Source: Flavobacterium silvaticum (GTDB lineage: Bacteria; Bacteroidota; Bacteroidia; Flavobacteriales; Flavobacteriaceae). Taken from it: 64,000 bases of DNA. The notes beneath the pieces were generated by a model. It saw nothing but the letters and a program-made list of their open reading frames with translations, had not been told where the DNA came from and did not search any database. A program made the position numbers and the translations under genes. The stretch is from assembly GCF_012911565.1 (NCBI RefSeq), contig NZ_JAAMPU010000107.1, positions 248,001-312,000 of the forward strand, read 5' to 3'. The first letter of the stretch is position 1; every line of letters begins with the position of its first letter. Of the stretch, positions 44,174 through 51,964 are shown piece after piece.

Positions 44174-44653
44174 TTATCGGTTCAGGTAAACACAACTTAT
44201 AAATCTCCCGTGATGGCTGACCGAAGCAGGAAACGTATCTTCATTCTGTACAAAGACAGGAAAACCGTCCGGCTTTGAAATTTGAATCCGTGAACAATAG
44301 CCAATTTTTTCAAGCAACTTTTCACCTTCGGAACAAACCGTATGAATGCGCGATGTGTTATAAAAAGTCTTCGTCGATAAAATTTGCGATTGATACTTGA
44401 TTTTCCCGTTTGCACCATCATCTAAACACTCAAAAGCGGTCGGATTGAAAAGCCTTTCGCCTGTTTCCCGATTCACGATTTTGTAAGCTGCTTCCTTCCT
44501 GCTCCACAAATCCCAGACTTTTTTTTCCGGATCAGCAGATGACAGGATCAGCTCTTTTTCAAAACCGGTAAACAGTTTGTCCAGAAAACGCGGTCGTTTC
44601 CAATTGCTCTGACGCGACGCCAAATCCAGATCGATGACGTCGTTGCCTATCAT
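44174..44653 (-). CDS. 4'-phosphopantetheinyl transferase superfamily protein
   Basis: The 159-residue protein has the AcpS/Sfp-type fold in its short, single-domain form. The metal motif IGNDVIDLD is at 2-10 and the WSRKEAAYK motif at 50-58 (W50, K53, E54, K58). It should transfer phosphopantetheine from CoA to the Ser of the acyl carrier protein encoded just upstream, with which it overlaps by 4 nt (ATGA). It is therefore probably a dedicated activating enzyme for this cluster and not the housekeeping AcpS. Confidence 0.9.
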   Translation of the reverse strand: MIGNDVIDLDLASRQSNWKRPRFLDKLFTGFEKELILSSADPEKKVWDLWSRKEAAYKIVNRETGERLFNPTAFECLDDGANGKIKYQSQILSTKTFYNTSRIHTVCSEGEKLLEKIGYCSRIQISKPDGFPVFVQNEDTFPASVSHHGRFISCVYLNR

Positions 44654-44904
44654 TTTTGGGCCCGTTTTTCCTCTATGATGGAAAGCGCTGCTTCGACTGT
44701 CAGCATACGCTGCATGGATTCGTTGTCTATTTCAATCCCGAAAGCGTCTTCCGTATCAAGCGCGATATCTACCAGATTGGCGCTGTTGATTTGGAGGTCT
44801 TTTACAAAATCGGTCTTTTCGTCAAGGGTTTCAAAAGCTTGCTGATTCTGTACGTAAGGTTTTACGATTGATTTTAAGGTATCGATGATTTCGGTTTGGG
44901 TCAT
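44650..44904 (-). CDS. Acyl carrier protein of the polyketide-type cluster
   Basis: The 84-residue protein is a four-helix acyl carrier protein. The attachment site reads INSANLVDI with S41, where most ACPs have DSL, so the Asp before the Ser is Asn and the Leu after it is Ala. The following helix DIALDTEDAFGIEID fits the family. It would carry acyl intermediates for the ketosynthase and dehydratase genes upstream. The gene starts 8 nt after the ketosynthase stop and overlaps the transferase gene. Confidence 0.9.
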   Translation of the reverse strand: MTQTEIIDTLKSIVKPYVQNQQAFETLDEKTDFVKDLQINSANLVDIALDTEDAFGIEIDNESMQRMLTVEAALSIIEEKRAQK

Positions 44905-44912
44905 TTCAGATG

Positions 44913-46184
44913 CTAATATTTCTTAAATATAACACATCCGTTGACATCGCCAAAACCGAAACTCGCCTTTGCCACAATATTGACCGGCATTTCAATTTTT
45001 TGAGTCGGGATTTTTGAAGCATCGATAAGCGCAGTTATTTCAGGATGAACGTCTTCACAATTGATATTCGGAAATACAAACTGGTGTTTTATCTGAAGCA
45101 ACGATGCCACAATTTCGACGCTTCCCGATCCTGAAAGACAATGCCCGACCATGGATTTAAGTGAATTGATGTACGGGAAATCAGAACCTTTCCTGCCCAA
45201 AGCCTCGGCCCAGTTTGAAATTTCAAGCCCGTCTTTGATCGTAGCGGTCAAATGTCCGTTTACCATATCGATATCCTTTGCCGAAATCCCGGAATCTAAA
45301 ATCGCATTGCGTATACATCTTTGGACAGCGACCGGATTCGGTGCCGTCATGCTTCCCTGTCCGCGTTGCCCGCCGGAATTGACTTCGCCACCTAAAATTT
45401 CGGCGTAAATATCCGCTCCCCGTTCCAAAGCACTTTCCAAATCTTCAATTACGTAAGCGCCTGAACCTGCAGCCGGGACAAAACCACTTGCCGTTTCGCT
45501 CATGGGTCGTGAACCGGCTTCAGGATTGTGGTTGTATTTATATGTACAGACTTTCAATGCATCGAAACCGCCCCAAATATATGGGCCCGAATCGCTCGTA
45601 CTTCCGGCAAGGATACGTTTTGCCTTTCCGGATTTGATACGGTCGTAAGCCAATAACAACGCTTCGGTTCCTGTGGTACAGGCCGATGAATTTGTAGTGA
45701 CGATGTTTCCAAGCCCTAGTTTCCCGCCTAAATAGGCACTGATTCCGGACGCCATGGTTTGTATGACGCTTGTACTTCCGAGGCGTCTGGTCTGCATATC
45801 GTCAATCTTGTAAATGCTTTCGCGGAATTTGTCGATGCCTGAAGTTCCGGTTCCAAAGATGACTCCGCTGTCAAAATCGACATCGTCATTCGGTTTCAGG
45901 CCCGCATCTTTCCACGCATCAAGCCCGGCGATAAGTCCGTACAGGATTCCGTTTGAATTGAACTGGCGTTGTTCGAGTTCGGTCAGGTAGTTTAGAATAT
46001 AGCTTTCGGGAATTTGTGGTTTTCCAGAAATCTGGCAAGAAAAACCAAGTGCTTCCAATTGCGGATCGAAACGTATTCCGGAAATTCCGTTTTGGATGGA
46101 ATGTAAAAACTCAGGTATGGTGATTCCATTCGGCGAACAAATCCCAATTCCGGTAATGACGACACGTTTTTTTTGAGGATTCAT
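44913..46184 (-). CDS. Beta-ketoacyl-ACP synthase (variant KAS I/II type)
   Basis: The 423-residue thiolase-fold enzyme has the nucleophile C169 in NSSACTTGTEA, and the two His of KAS I/II at H311 and H348 (KSMVGHCLSGSGS). The first His motif, normally HGTxT, is GHLTATIKDGLEI. It would condense an acyl starter with malonyl-ACP to lengthen the chain. It overlaps the dehydratase gene by 4 nt and is followed by the ACP. Its closest known groups by eye are the ketosynthases of flavobacterial aryl/alkyl polyketide-type clusters rather than FabF. Confidence 0.9.
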   Translation of the reverse strand: MNPQKKRVVITGIGICSPNGITIPEFLHSIQNGISGIRFDPQLEALGFSCQISGKPQIPESYILNYLTELEQRQFNSNGILYGLIAGLDAWKDAGLKPNDDVDFDSGVIFGTGTSGIDKFRESIYKIDDMQTRRLGSTSVIQTMASGISAYLGGKLGLGNIVTTNSSACTTGTEALLLAYDRIKSGKAKRILAGSTSDSGPYIWGGFDALKVCTYKYNHNPEAGSRPMSETASGFVPAAGSGAYVIEDLESALERGADIYAEILGGEVNSGGQRGQGSMTAPNPVAVQRCIRNAILDSGISAKDIDMVNGHLTATIKDGLEISNWAEALGRKGSDFPYINSLKSMVGHCLSGSGSVEIVASLLQIKHQFVFPNINCEDVHPEITALIDASKIPTQKIEMPVNIVAKASFGFGDVNGCVIFKKY

Positions 46185-46624
46185 GGCACTATTTGATTAG
46201 TGATCATTCCGCTTAAAGTCGCTTTGCAGATTTTTTCGCCTGGTTCCGTTTCCATGATAACCTCGCACTTCAGTTTCCCGAACCGGAAATAGATTTTCCT
46301 TGAAGTTACAAAAACAGTTTCTCCGGGAAATACGGGTTTTAGGAATTCGGCTTCAGATGATGTAAAGACGAATTGCACATTCCGGTCAGTTTCATCCTTT
46401 ATCAGATAAATGCCAAAAGCAGCGAGTCCAATCTGGGCCATGCATTCTATGAGGATTACGCCGGGAGTTATCGGATTATTCCTGAAATGACCTCGATAGA
46501 AATCCAGATTTTCATCAAACCTGAAACTTCCGAGAATCGAATTTTCATCTACCGAAATGATTTCATCGACAAACAGGAACGGTTCCGAATATGGCAATCT
46601 GGAAATGATTTTAGCAGATTCCAT
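46181..46624 (-). CDS. FabZ-like 3-hydroxyacyl-ACP dehydratase
   Basis: The 147-residue hotdog-fold protein has the active His H46 and Glu E60 in the segment FYRGHFRNNPITPGVILIE, the FabZ/FabA signature. It would remove water from 3-hydroxyacyl-ACP. It lies between the type III synthase (1-nt overlap, TAATG) and the ketosynthase (4-nt overlap), so it works in the same pathway. No ketoreductase gene is in the cluster; fabG at 28.5 kb could supply that step. Confidence 0.88.
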   Translation of the reverse strand: MESAKIISRLPYSEPFLFVDEIISVDENSILGSFRFDENLDFYRGHFRNNPITPGVILIECMAQIGLAAFGIYLIKDETDRNVQFVFTSSEAEFLKPVFPGETVFVTSRKIYFRFGKLKCEVIMETEPGEKICKATLSGMITNQIVP

Positions 46625-47676
46625 CAGAATTCAAGCAATACGCGTTGGGCCGAAAATCCGGGGCCAAAACTCAGCATAAGTCCCTTCTCCCCTTTTTTTG
46701 GTTTGCTGTCCAAGATTTCCTCAAGTACATAAAGTACCGTTGCGCTTGACATATTGCCGTATTTACGCAGGATTTCTTTTGTAGCATCGATGTTTTTTCC
46801 AAGGCCGTCGAACAATTCCTCTACGGTCTGGATGATTTTTTTTCCGCCCGGATGAAATATCAGATGATCGACATCGGCAATTTCGTAACCGTGTTTTTTA
46901 AGGAACGGATGCAAGATATGCGGAAAATGTGAAGCTATCGTATTCGGCACTTCAACATCAAGCACCATTGCAAGGCCGGAATTCGTCAGCTTAAACCCCA
47001 TCATGTGTTCGTTATCATAAAAGTGGTACATTTCTTCGGCAAGAACGGTTGGGCCTTGGGCATCCTCTTCGGAAGACAACAACACACAGGCCGCACCATC
47101 GCCAAAAATCGCGGCACTGACCACATTTGCCATCGAATAATCATCAAGCTGGAATGTAGCCGTCGGGCTTTCGACTGCAATCACGGCAGCACGTTTTCCG
47201 GGATTGGCCTTGAGGAAATTCTTGGCATAAATCATCCCTGAAACACCGGCGGCGCAACCCATTTCGGTGACGGGTAAGCGAACGATATCCTGTCGCATTT
47301 TGAGTCGGTTGATCAGATATGCATCAAGCGATGGTATCATGATTCCCGTGCAACTTACGGTGATGATAAAATCTATGGAATCGGCATCCCAATTGGCTTT
47401 GAGCAAGGCTTTTGCAAGTGCGTGTTCCCCCAACCCGATGACTTCACGTGAATAGATGTCATTCTTTTCCTCGAACGATGTGGCCACGAAAACCTCCGAC
47501 GGTTCCATAATGGAATAACGCCTGTCGACTGCCGCACCTTCGAAAATCATCTTTACTTTCCGGACAAAACGTTCGTCCTGCCCGTCGAGCCATCCGTCCA
47601 GAAACGAAATGATTTCCGGCGTGTCTTTATAATATTTCGGAAGTTCTTTTGAAACTGCTGTAATGCGTACGCTCAT
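46624..47676 (-). CDS. Type III polyketide synthase
   Basis: The 350-residue chalcone synthase-fold enzyme has the catalytic triad C141 (VTEMGCAAGVSG), H275 (IFHPGGKK) and N308 (KYGNMSSATV) and the CoA-binding end LSFGPGFSAQ. It adds malonyl units to an acyl starter and closes an aromatic ring, giving a resorcinol, pyrone or similar compound; which one cannot be told. The start at 47676 is chosen because its ATG overlaps the TGA of the methyltransferase (ATGA); in-frame ATG codons up to 47712 would lie inside that gene. It is the centre of the seven-gene unit. Confidence 0.93.
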   Translation of the reverse strand: MSVRITAVSKELPKYYKDTPEIISFLDGWLDGQDERFVRKVKMIFEGAAVDRRYSIMEPSEVFVATSFEEKNDIYSREVIGLGEHALAKALLKANWDADSIDFIITVSCTGIMIPSLDAYLINRLKMRQDIVRLPVTEMGCAAGVSGMIYAKNFLKANPGKRAAVIAVESPTATFQLDDYSMANVVSAAIFGDGAACVLLSSEEDAQGPTVLAEEMYHFYDNEHMMGFKLTNSGLAMVLDVEVPNTIASHFPHILHPFLKKHGYEIADVDHLIFHPGGKKIIQTVEELFDGLGKNIDATKEILRKYGNMSSATVLYVLEEILDSKPKKGEKGLMLSFGPGFSAQRVLLEF

Positions 47677-48392
47677 ATGAAAGAAATGATCCATTGGTAA
47701 CGGAAAGCCCATTTCCAGCGGATGCTATAGGTATTGAAATTTAGTTTTTTGGAGAAGTTACGAAGTTCTTTTCGTTTAAAACCCCTGAGGATAGAAATCA
47801 ATCCGTCGTTTTTTGGCATTTTTCCAAGTGGAAATACCAGACAGACCAATTGAAACAACCGATAGGCCAAAGCGGAACGCTGTAAATCGTTGATGACCAA
47901 TCCCATTTTCGCCTGTTTTCTAAATCGCTCCAGAATAGAGACAATTTCTTCATCCGAGAAATGATGAAGCGTCAATGTACAGATGATGATATCCGGTTTG
48001 AACGAACTGAATTCCTGGGAAAATAAATTCGTGGGATAATACCTGATGTTGGTATAATGTGTCGACAGATTCCTTGCATGATTGATGGTATCTGCATTGG
48101 CATCTATTCCTTCGAGTTTGACCGTTCTTTGTTCAGACACAGCCCATTCAGAAATATCGCGCAACATATCCCCGTTTCCGCAACCGACATCCAGAATATT
48201 TATTTGTTGATTTTTAGGAATGTTTATCAGGAGTTTGCGTACGCCATTGAGAGTTAATCTGTTGCCTCCAAGGAATCTGTTGATGGTCGCAATCTGATCC
48301 AGCGTCTTACGCAACTCATCGCCTTTCATGTCGAGATCGTCCATGATTTCAGCCTCCTGGCTTCGAAAATTGGTATCAATAGTCAGGCTCAT
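47673..48392 (-). CDS. SAM-dependent methyltransferase of the polyketide-type cluster
   Basis: The 239-residue class I methyltransferase has the SAM motif ILDVGCGNGDM (66-76) and the later CTLTLHHF segment (post-I region). It is encoded directly upstream of the type III synthase with an ATGA overlap, as in clusters that make methylated alkylresorcinols and quinones, and would methylate the ring or its hydroxyl group. O- versus C-methylation cannot be told. Confidence 0.88.
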   Translation of the reverse strand: MSLTIDTNFRSQEAEIMDDLDMKGDELRKTLDQIATINRFLGGNRLTLNGVRKLLINIPKNQQINILDVGCGNGDMLRDISEWAVSEQRTVKLEGIDANADTINHARNLSTHYTNIRYYPTNLFSQEFSSFKPDIIICTLTLHHFSDEEIVSILERFRKQAKMGLVINDLQRSALAYRLFQLVCLVFPLGKMPKNDGLISILRGFKRKELRNFSKKLNFNTYSIRWKWAFRYQWIISFI

Positions 48393-49513
48393 GCTGCAAC
48401 GTCTATGGGTTTGCCATGCGTAAATTTAATGATTCGCGGTAAAAGCGACGGAAACCGTTTCACCATTCCGAGCAAAAGTTTTGCTGCTGACGGATTCAGC
48501 AACGCCCGACTGAGCAAACGTCCGGTTTTGAGTCGACGGTTAAAATTCGTATGCCACAATAAAGTGTACTCTTTTTCGAGCAATTGGCGGTCAAGTCGAT
48601 TTTGGCTTGATGCGATAATACATTCGCTTGCCATTTTGGCACTGTGGATAGCCATCGCCATTCCGTTTCCGCACAACGGATGGATGAGTCCGGCGGCATC
48701 ACCAATCATGAGGATGTGGTTTTCGACGGCAGGTTTATCTTCAAAATTGATTTGGCTGATGGTTAACGGCTGATCGAATACACGCTTGCCTGAAGTCAAT
48801 ACCGATGCAAGTTCCGGATTTTGCATGAGGACAGATTGTTCAAAATCGTCCACATTCTTAAATCGTTTGAAGGATTCGAAGCTGACCAGATAACAAACGT
48901 TGATATTCCCATCTTCTACTTTCGATACGCCGCAATAACCGCCTTCAAAGTTGTGCAGGCCGACTGTATCTGCAGCAAAATATCCTTTGTAATGGCACTT
49001 AACAGCAAGCCAGGGTGAAGTGTGTGAAATAAATTTCCGGTCGAATTTCTTGTCGAGGTTCGATCGTTTGCCGTAAGCCCCCAAGACAACGGAAGCCTGT
49101 AATTTGGCATTGTCGGACAACGTCACTTCAAACGAATCATTGGAAAAACGGACTTCCTCGACCGTTGAAAAAATAAAGGAAACCCCGCGTTCGAGTGCTT
49201 TTTTGTACAGGAATTCATCAAATGCGAATCGGCTGATGCCAAATCCGCCCATCGGCAATCCACATAAAACGGAATCACCTGTGGCGGTTGAAAAATGGGC
49301 TTTGGAAATCGCTACAGGATTGAGTTCAGATACATCTGCTCCCAACCATTTCAAATACGGAAGCACTTCGTTCGACACATATTCTCCACACACTTTGTGC
49401 TTTGGATATTGGTGCTTTTCGACGACTGTAACCGAATGTCCAGCCTTCGCCAAATGCAACGCACTACACAAACCCGCAAGTCCGCCTCCAATTATGATTA
49501 CCTGTTGCTGCAT
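48389..49513 (-). CDS. FAD-dependent oxidoreductase of the polyketide-type cluster
   Basis: The 374-residue protein has the FAD-binding motif GGGLAG (9-14) and the later FAD segment MIGDAAGLIHPLCGNGMAMA. The segment KHKVCGEYVS near residue 40 is like the geranylgeranyl reductase group, which also includes ring hydroxylases. In alkylresorcinol clusters such as srsABC a flavoprotein hydroxylates the ring to a quinone; the same role is inferred here. It is the first gene of the unit, overlapping the methyltransferase by 4 nt, and starts 73 nt after acs, from which it is separated by a terminator-like hairpin. Confidence 0.87.
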   Translation of the reverse strand: MQQQVIIIGGGLAGLCSALHLAKAGHSVTVVEKHQYPKHKVCGEYVSNEVLPYLKWLGADVSELNPVAISKAHFSTATGDSVLCGLPMGGFGISRFAFDEFLYKKALERGVSFIFSTVEEVRFSNDSFEVTLSDNAKLQASVVLGAYGKRSNLDKKFDRKFISHTSPWLAVKCHYKGYFAADTVGLHNFEGGYCGVSKVEDGNINVCYLVSFESFKRFKNVDDFEQSVLMQNPELASVLTSGKRVFDQPLTISQINFEDKPAVENHILMIGDAAGLIHPLCGNGMAMAIHSAKMASECIIASSQNRLDRQLLEKEYTLLWHTNFNRRLKTGRLLSRALLNPSAAKLLLGMVKRFPSLLPRIIKFTHGKPIDVAA

Positions 49514-49523
49514 AAAACGAAAA

Positions 49524-49570
49524 TAAGAATTTGCCCCAATCGGATGTTTACGGATAGGAGCAAATTCTTA
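49524..49570 (-). terminator. Hairpin between acs and the polyketide-type operon
   Basis: The perfect 11-nt arms TAAGAATTTGC (49524-49534) and GCAAATTCTTA (49560-49570) enclose a 25-nt partly paired loop. On the minus strand the stem is followed by TTTTCGTTTT, so it may end transcription of acs. The following ATG is only 11 nt away, so part of the transcription may continue into the next operon. Confidence 0.6.
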
Positions 49571-49585
49571 TATAATTACGGCAAG

Positions 49586-51496
49586 TTATTCTATTTTTCC
49601 TGCTTTGATTTCTTCTACGATTTCCGGGTTCAAAAGCGTGGTCGTATCGCCGAAGTTGGAATAATCGCCTTCTGCTATCTTTCTCAAAATACGTCTCATG
49701 ATTTTGCCCGAACGCGTTTTTGGAAGACCGGAAACGAACTGGATTTTGTCAAGTTTTGCGATAGGCCCGATCTGGTCGGAAATAAGTTTATTGATCTCGC
49801 CTCTGAGGTTTTCCTGATTACGGGTTTCACCGTGTTCTTTGAGAATGATGTATCCGTAAAGGGCATTACCTTTTATATCGTGCGGAAATCCGACGATGGC
49901 GCTTTCTGCGACGGCCTGATGTTCGTTGATCGCATCTTCTATCGGTGCCGTTCCAAGGTTATGTCCGGAAACGATGATCACATCGTCGACACGTCCGGTA
50001 ATCCGGTAATAGCCGACTTCGTCACGCAAAGCCCCGTCGCCCGTAAAATACTTGCCCGGAAATGTGGAAAAATAGGTTTCTTTATAGCGTTGGTGATCGC
50101 CCCAGATTGTCCTGGCGATAGACGGCCACGGGAATTTGATGCAAAGGCTTCCGACAACCTGGTTCTCCTCTATCTCATTGCGTTTTTCGTCCATAAGAAC
50201 CGGTTGGATTCCTGGCAATGGCAACGTTGCATAAGTTGGTTTTGTAGGTGTGACGAATGGAACCGGGGAAATCATGATACCTCCGGTTTCGGTCTGCCAC
50301 CACGTATCCACTACCGGACAGCGCTTCCCTCCTACATGGTCGTTGTACCAGTTCCAGGCTTCTTCATTTATAGGTTCACCAACGGAACCAATCACTTTCA
50401 ATGATTTAAGTGGAAAACCCTGAACGTAATCGATGCTTTCTTTTGCCAACGAACGGATTGCAGTCGGAGCCGTGTAAAATTGTGTCACCTGATGTTTTTC
50501 TATGACTTCCCAGAATCTGCTGAAATCTGGATAAGAAGGTACGCCTTCAAAAATCACGGTCGTCGCCCCGTTCAGAAGCGGTCCGTACAAAATATAGGAA
50601 TGTCCGGTGATCCAACCGATATCGGCCGTACACCAATACACATCGTTCTCTTCATAATTAAAGACATTCTTGAATGTATAGGCGGTGTAGACCATATAGC
50701 CTGCCGTGGTATGTAACATACCTTTAGGTTTTCCCGTCGAGCCGGATGTGTAGAGGATGAACAACGGATCTTCCGCATCCATGATCTCGGCTACATTATT
50801 GTCCGATGCCTCATCAAGCAACGGCTGCAGCCACATATCGCGTCCGTAAACCATGTTGACTTGTTCGTTCGTACGTTTGGCGACAAGTACTTTATGGACG
50901 CCCGGGCAATGCGTGAGGGCTTCGTCAATGATACCTTTGAGGTCGATGGTTTTGTTTCCGCGAAAACCGCCATCGGACGTAATCACCATTTTACAATCGC
51001 AATCGTTGATTCGTGTAGCAACGGCCGAAGCTGAAAATCCGGCAAAAACCACCGAATGTATCGCTCCGATCCTTGCACAAGCCAAAACTGCCACGGCAAG
51101 TTCGGGTATCATGGGTAAATAAATACACACGCGATCTCCCTTTTGTACACCTTGTTCGCGCAACACATTCGCCATTTTGCAAACGCGTTCGTGCAGTTGT
51201 GTATACGTTATATGTTGTGCTTCTTCTTCAGGATTGTTCGGTTCGAAAATGATGGCGGTCTTATTCCCGCGACGTGCCAGATGACGATCGATGCAGTTCT
51301 TGACAATGTTGACTTTCGCACCGGTGAACCATTTGATATCGGCTTCTGCCATATTGAATTCGACAACCTTTTCCCACATTTGGTACCAGGTGAAATTCTC
51401 TTCGGCGATCTTGCCCCAGAACTTGCGTGGCTCACGAACCGATTTATGATAATGCTTAAAATACTGCTCTAAATTTGCAATCTTGTAATAACTCAT
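49586..51496 (-). CDS. acs: Acetyl-CoA synthetase
   Basis: The 636-residue AMP-forming enzyme makes acetyl-CoA from acetate, ATP and CoA. The P-loop YTSGSTGKPKGMLH, the WWQTETGG motif, the TGDGALRDEVGYYRITGR hinge and the acetylation-site Lys in PKTRSGKIMRR are present, and the length is normal for Acs. It lies 103 nt after a receiver gene and is encoded next to a symporter-kinase, a pairing known from acetate control in other bacteria (CrbS/R of Vibrio and Pseudomonas), so it is probably the main target of that system. Confidence 0.97.
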   Translation of the reverse strand: MSYYKIANLEQYFKHYHKSVREPRKFWGKIAEENFTWYQMWEKVVEFNMAEADIKWFTGAKVNIVKNCIDRHLARRGNKTAIIFEPNNPEEEAQHITYTQLHERVCKMANVLREQGVQKGDRVCIYLPMIPELAVAVLACARIGAIHSVVFAGFSASAVATRINDCDCKMVITSDGGFRGNKTIDLKGIIDEALTHCPGVHKVLVAKRTNEQVNMVYGRDMWLQPLLDEASDNNVAEIMDAEDPLFILYTSGSTGKPKGMLHTTAGYMVYTAYTFKNVFNYEENDVYWCTADIGWITGHSYILYGPLLNGATTVIFEGVPSYPDFSRFWEVIEKHQVTQFYTAPTAIRSLAKESIDYVQGFPLKSLKVIGSVGEPINEEAWNWYNDHVGGKRCPVVDTWWQTETGGIMISPVPFVTPTKPTYATLPLPGIQPVLMDEKRNEIEENQVVGSLCIKFPWPSIARTIWGDHQRYKETYFSTFPGKYFTGDGALRDEVGYYRITGRVDDVIIVSGHNLGTAPIEDAINEHQAVAESAIVGFPHDIKGNALYGYIILKEHGETRNQENLRGEINKLISDQIGPIAKLDKIQFVSGLPKTRSGKIMRRILRKIAEGDYSNFGDTTTLLNPEIVEEIKAGKIE

Positions 51497-51599
51497 GTCT
51501 GATTTTTTTAGATGTGGAATTTAACCACCTAATTTTGTAAAGATAACAAACGTTATAGTCCGTCAGCATGTACTTTTGCTAAATTGTTATAGCAATGAT

Positions 51600-51959
51600 T
51601 CACAGCAGTTCATTGACCTGTTCGACTATTTTTTTTATGGAAAAAGGCTTTGTCAGATAGGCATCGGCACCCAGCGACATGCCTTTTTCAATATCGCTTT
51701 CTTTATTTTTGGCCGATAGGAAAACGACCTTACAGTTCTTCAGTCGCTCATCTTTCCTTATTTCTGTCAGAATCGAATACCCGTCAACTTCCGGCATCAT
51801 GATATCGAGCAATGCCAAATCCGGCACTTCGGATTCGAGAATGTCGAGTGCCTCTTTTCCGTTTCGCGCAATGAACACGTGGAAACCGTTTTTGCGGAAG
51901 GTATATTCGAGCGACATGACAATATTGGGTTCGTCGTCTGCAATAAGAATCTTTTTCAT
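51600..51959 (-). CDS. Stand-alone receiver protein paired with the symporter-kinase
   Basis: The 119-residue protein is a complete CheY-like receiver, with D8/D9 in IADDEPN, phospho-acceptor D52 in LLDIMMP, S82 and K104 in YLTKPF, and it has no output domain. The ATG follows the end of the symporter-kinase gene by 5 nt, so they are co-expressed. In proteobacterial CrbS/R the regulator has a LuxR-type DNA-binding domain; here that part is absent, so the output must go through another protein. Confidence 0.92.
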   Translation of the reverse strand: MKKILIADDEPNIVMSLEYTFRKNGFHVFIARNGKEALDILESEVPDLALLDIMMPEVDGYSILTEIRKDERLKNCKVVFLSAKNKESDIEKGMSLGADAYLTKPFSIKKIVEQVNELL

Positions 51960-51964
51960 AAAAG

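Noticed and set aside
44139..44182. Inverted repeat AACCGATAA/TTATCGGTT at the end of the PPTase gene
   Set aside because: The arms are 9 nt with a loop of about 26 nt and no T-run after it, so it is neither a clear terminator nor a clear operator.
47677..47712. Longer start of the type III PKS
   Set aside because: The extra 12 codons overlap the methyltransferase end; the ATGA overlap at 47676 gives the normal family start.
49295..50404. Long open frame on the plus strand opposite acs and the FAD oxidoreductase gene
   Set aside because: It is antisense to two well-conserved genes, its translation is rich in Phe, Arg and Cys with no family segments, and it crosses a gene boundary.
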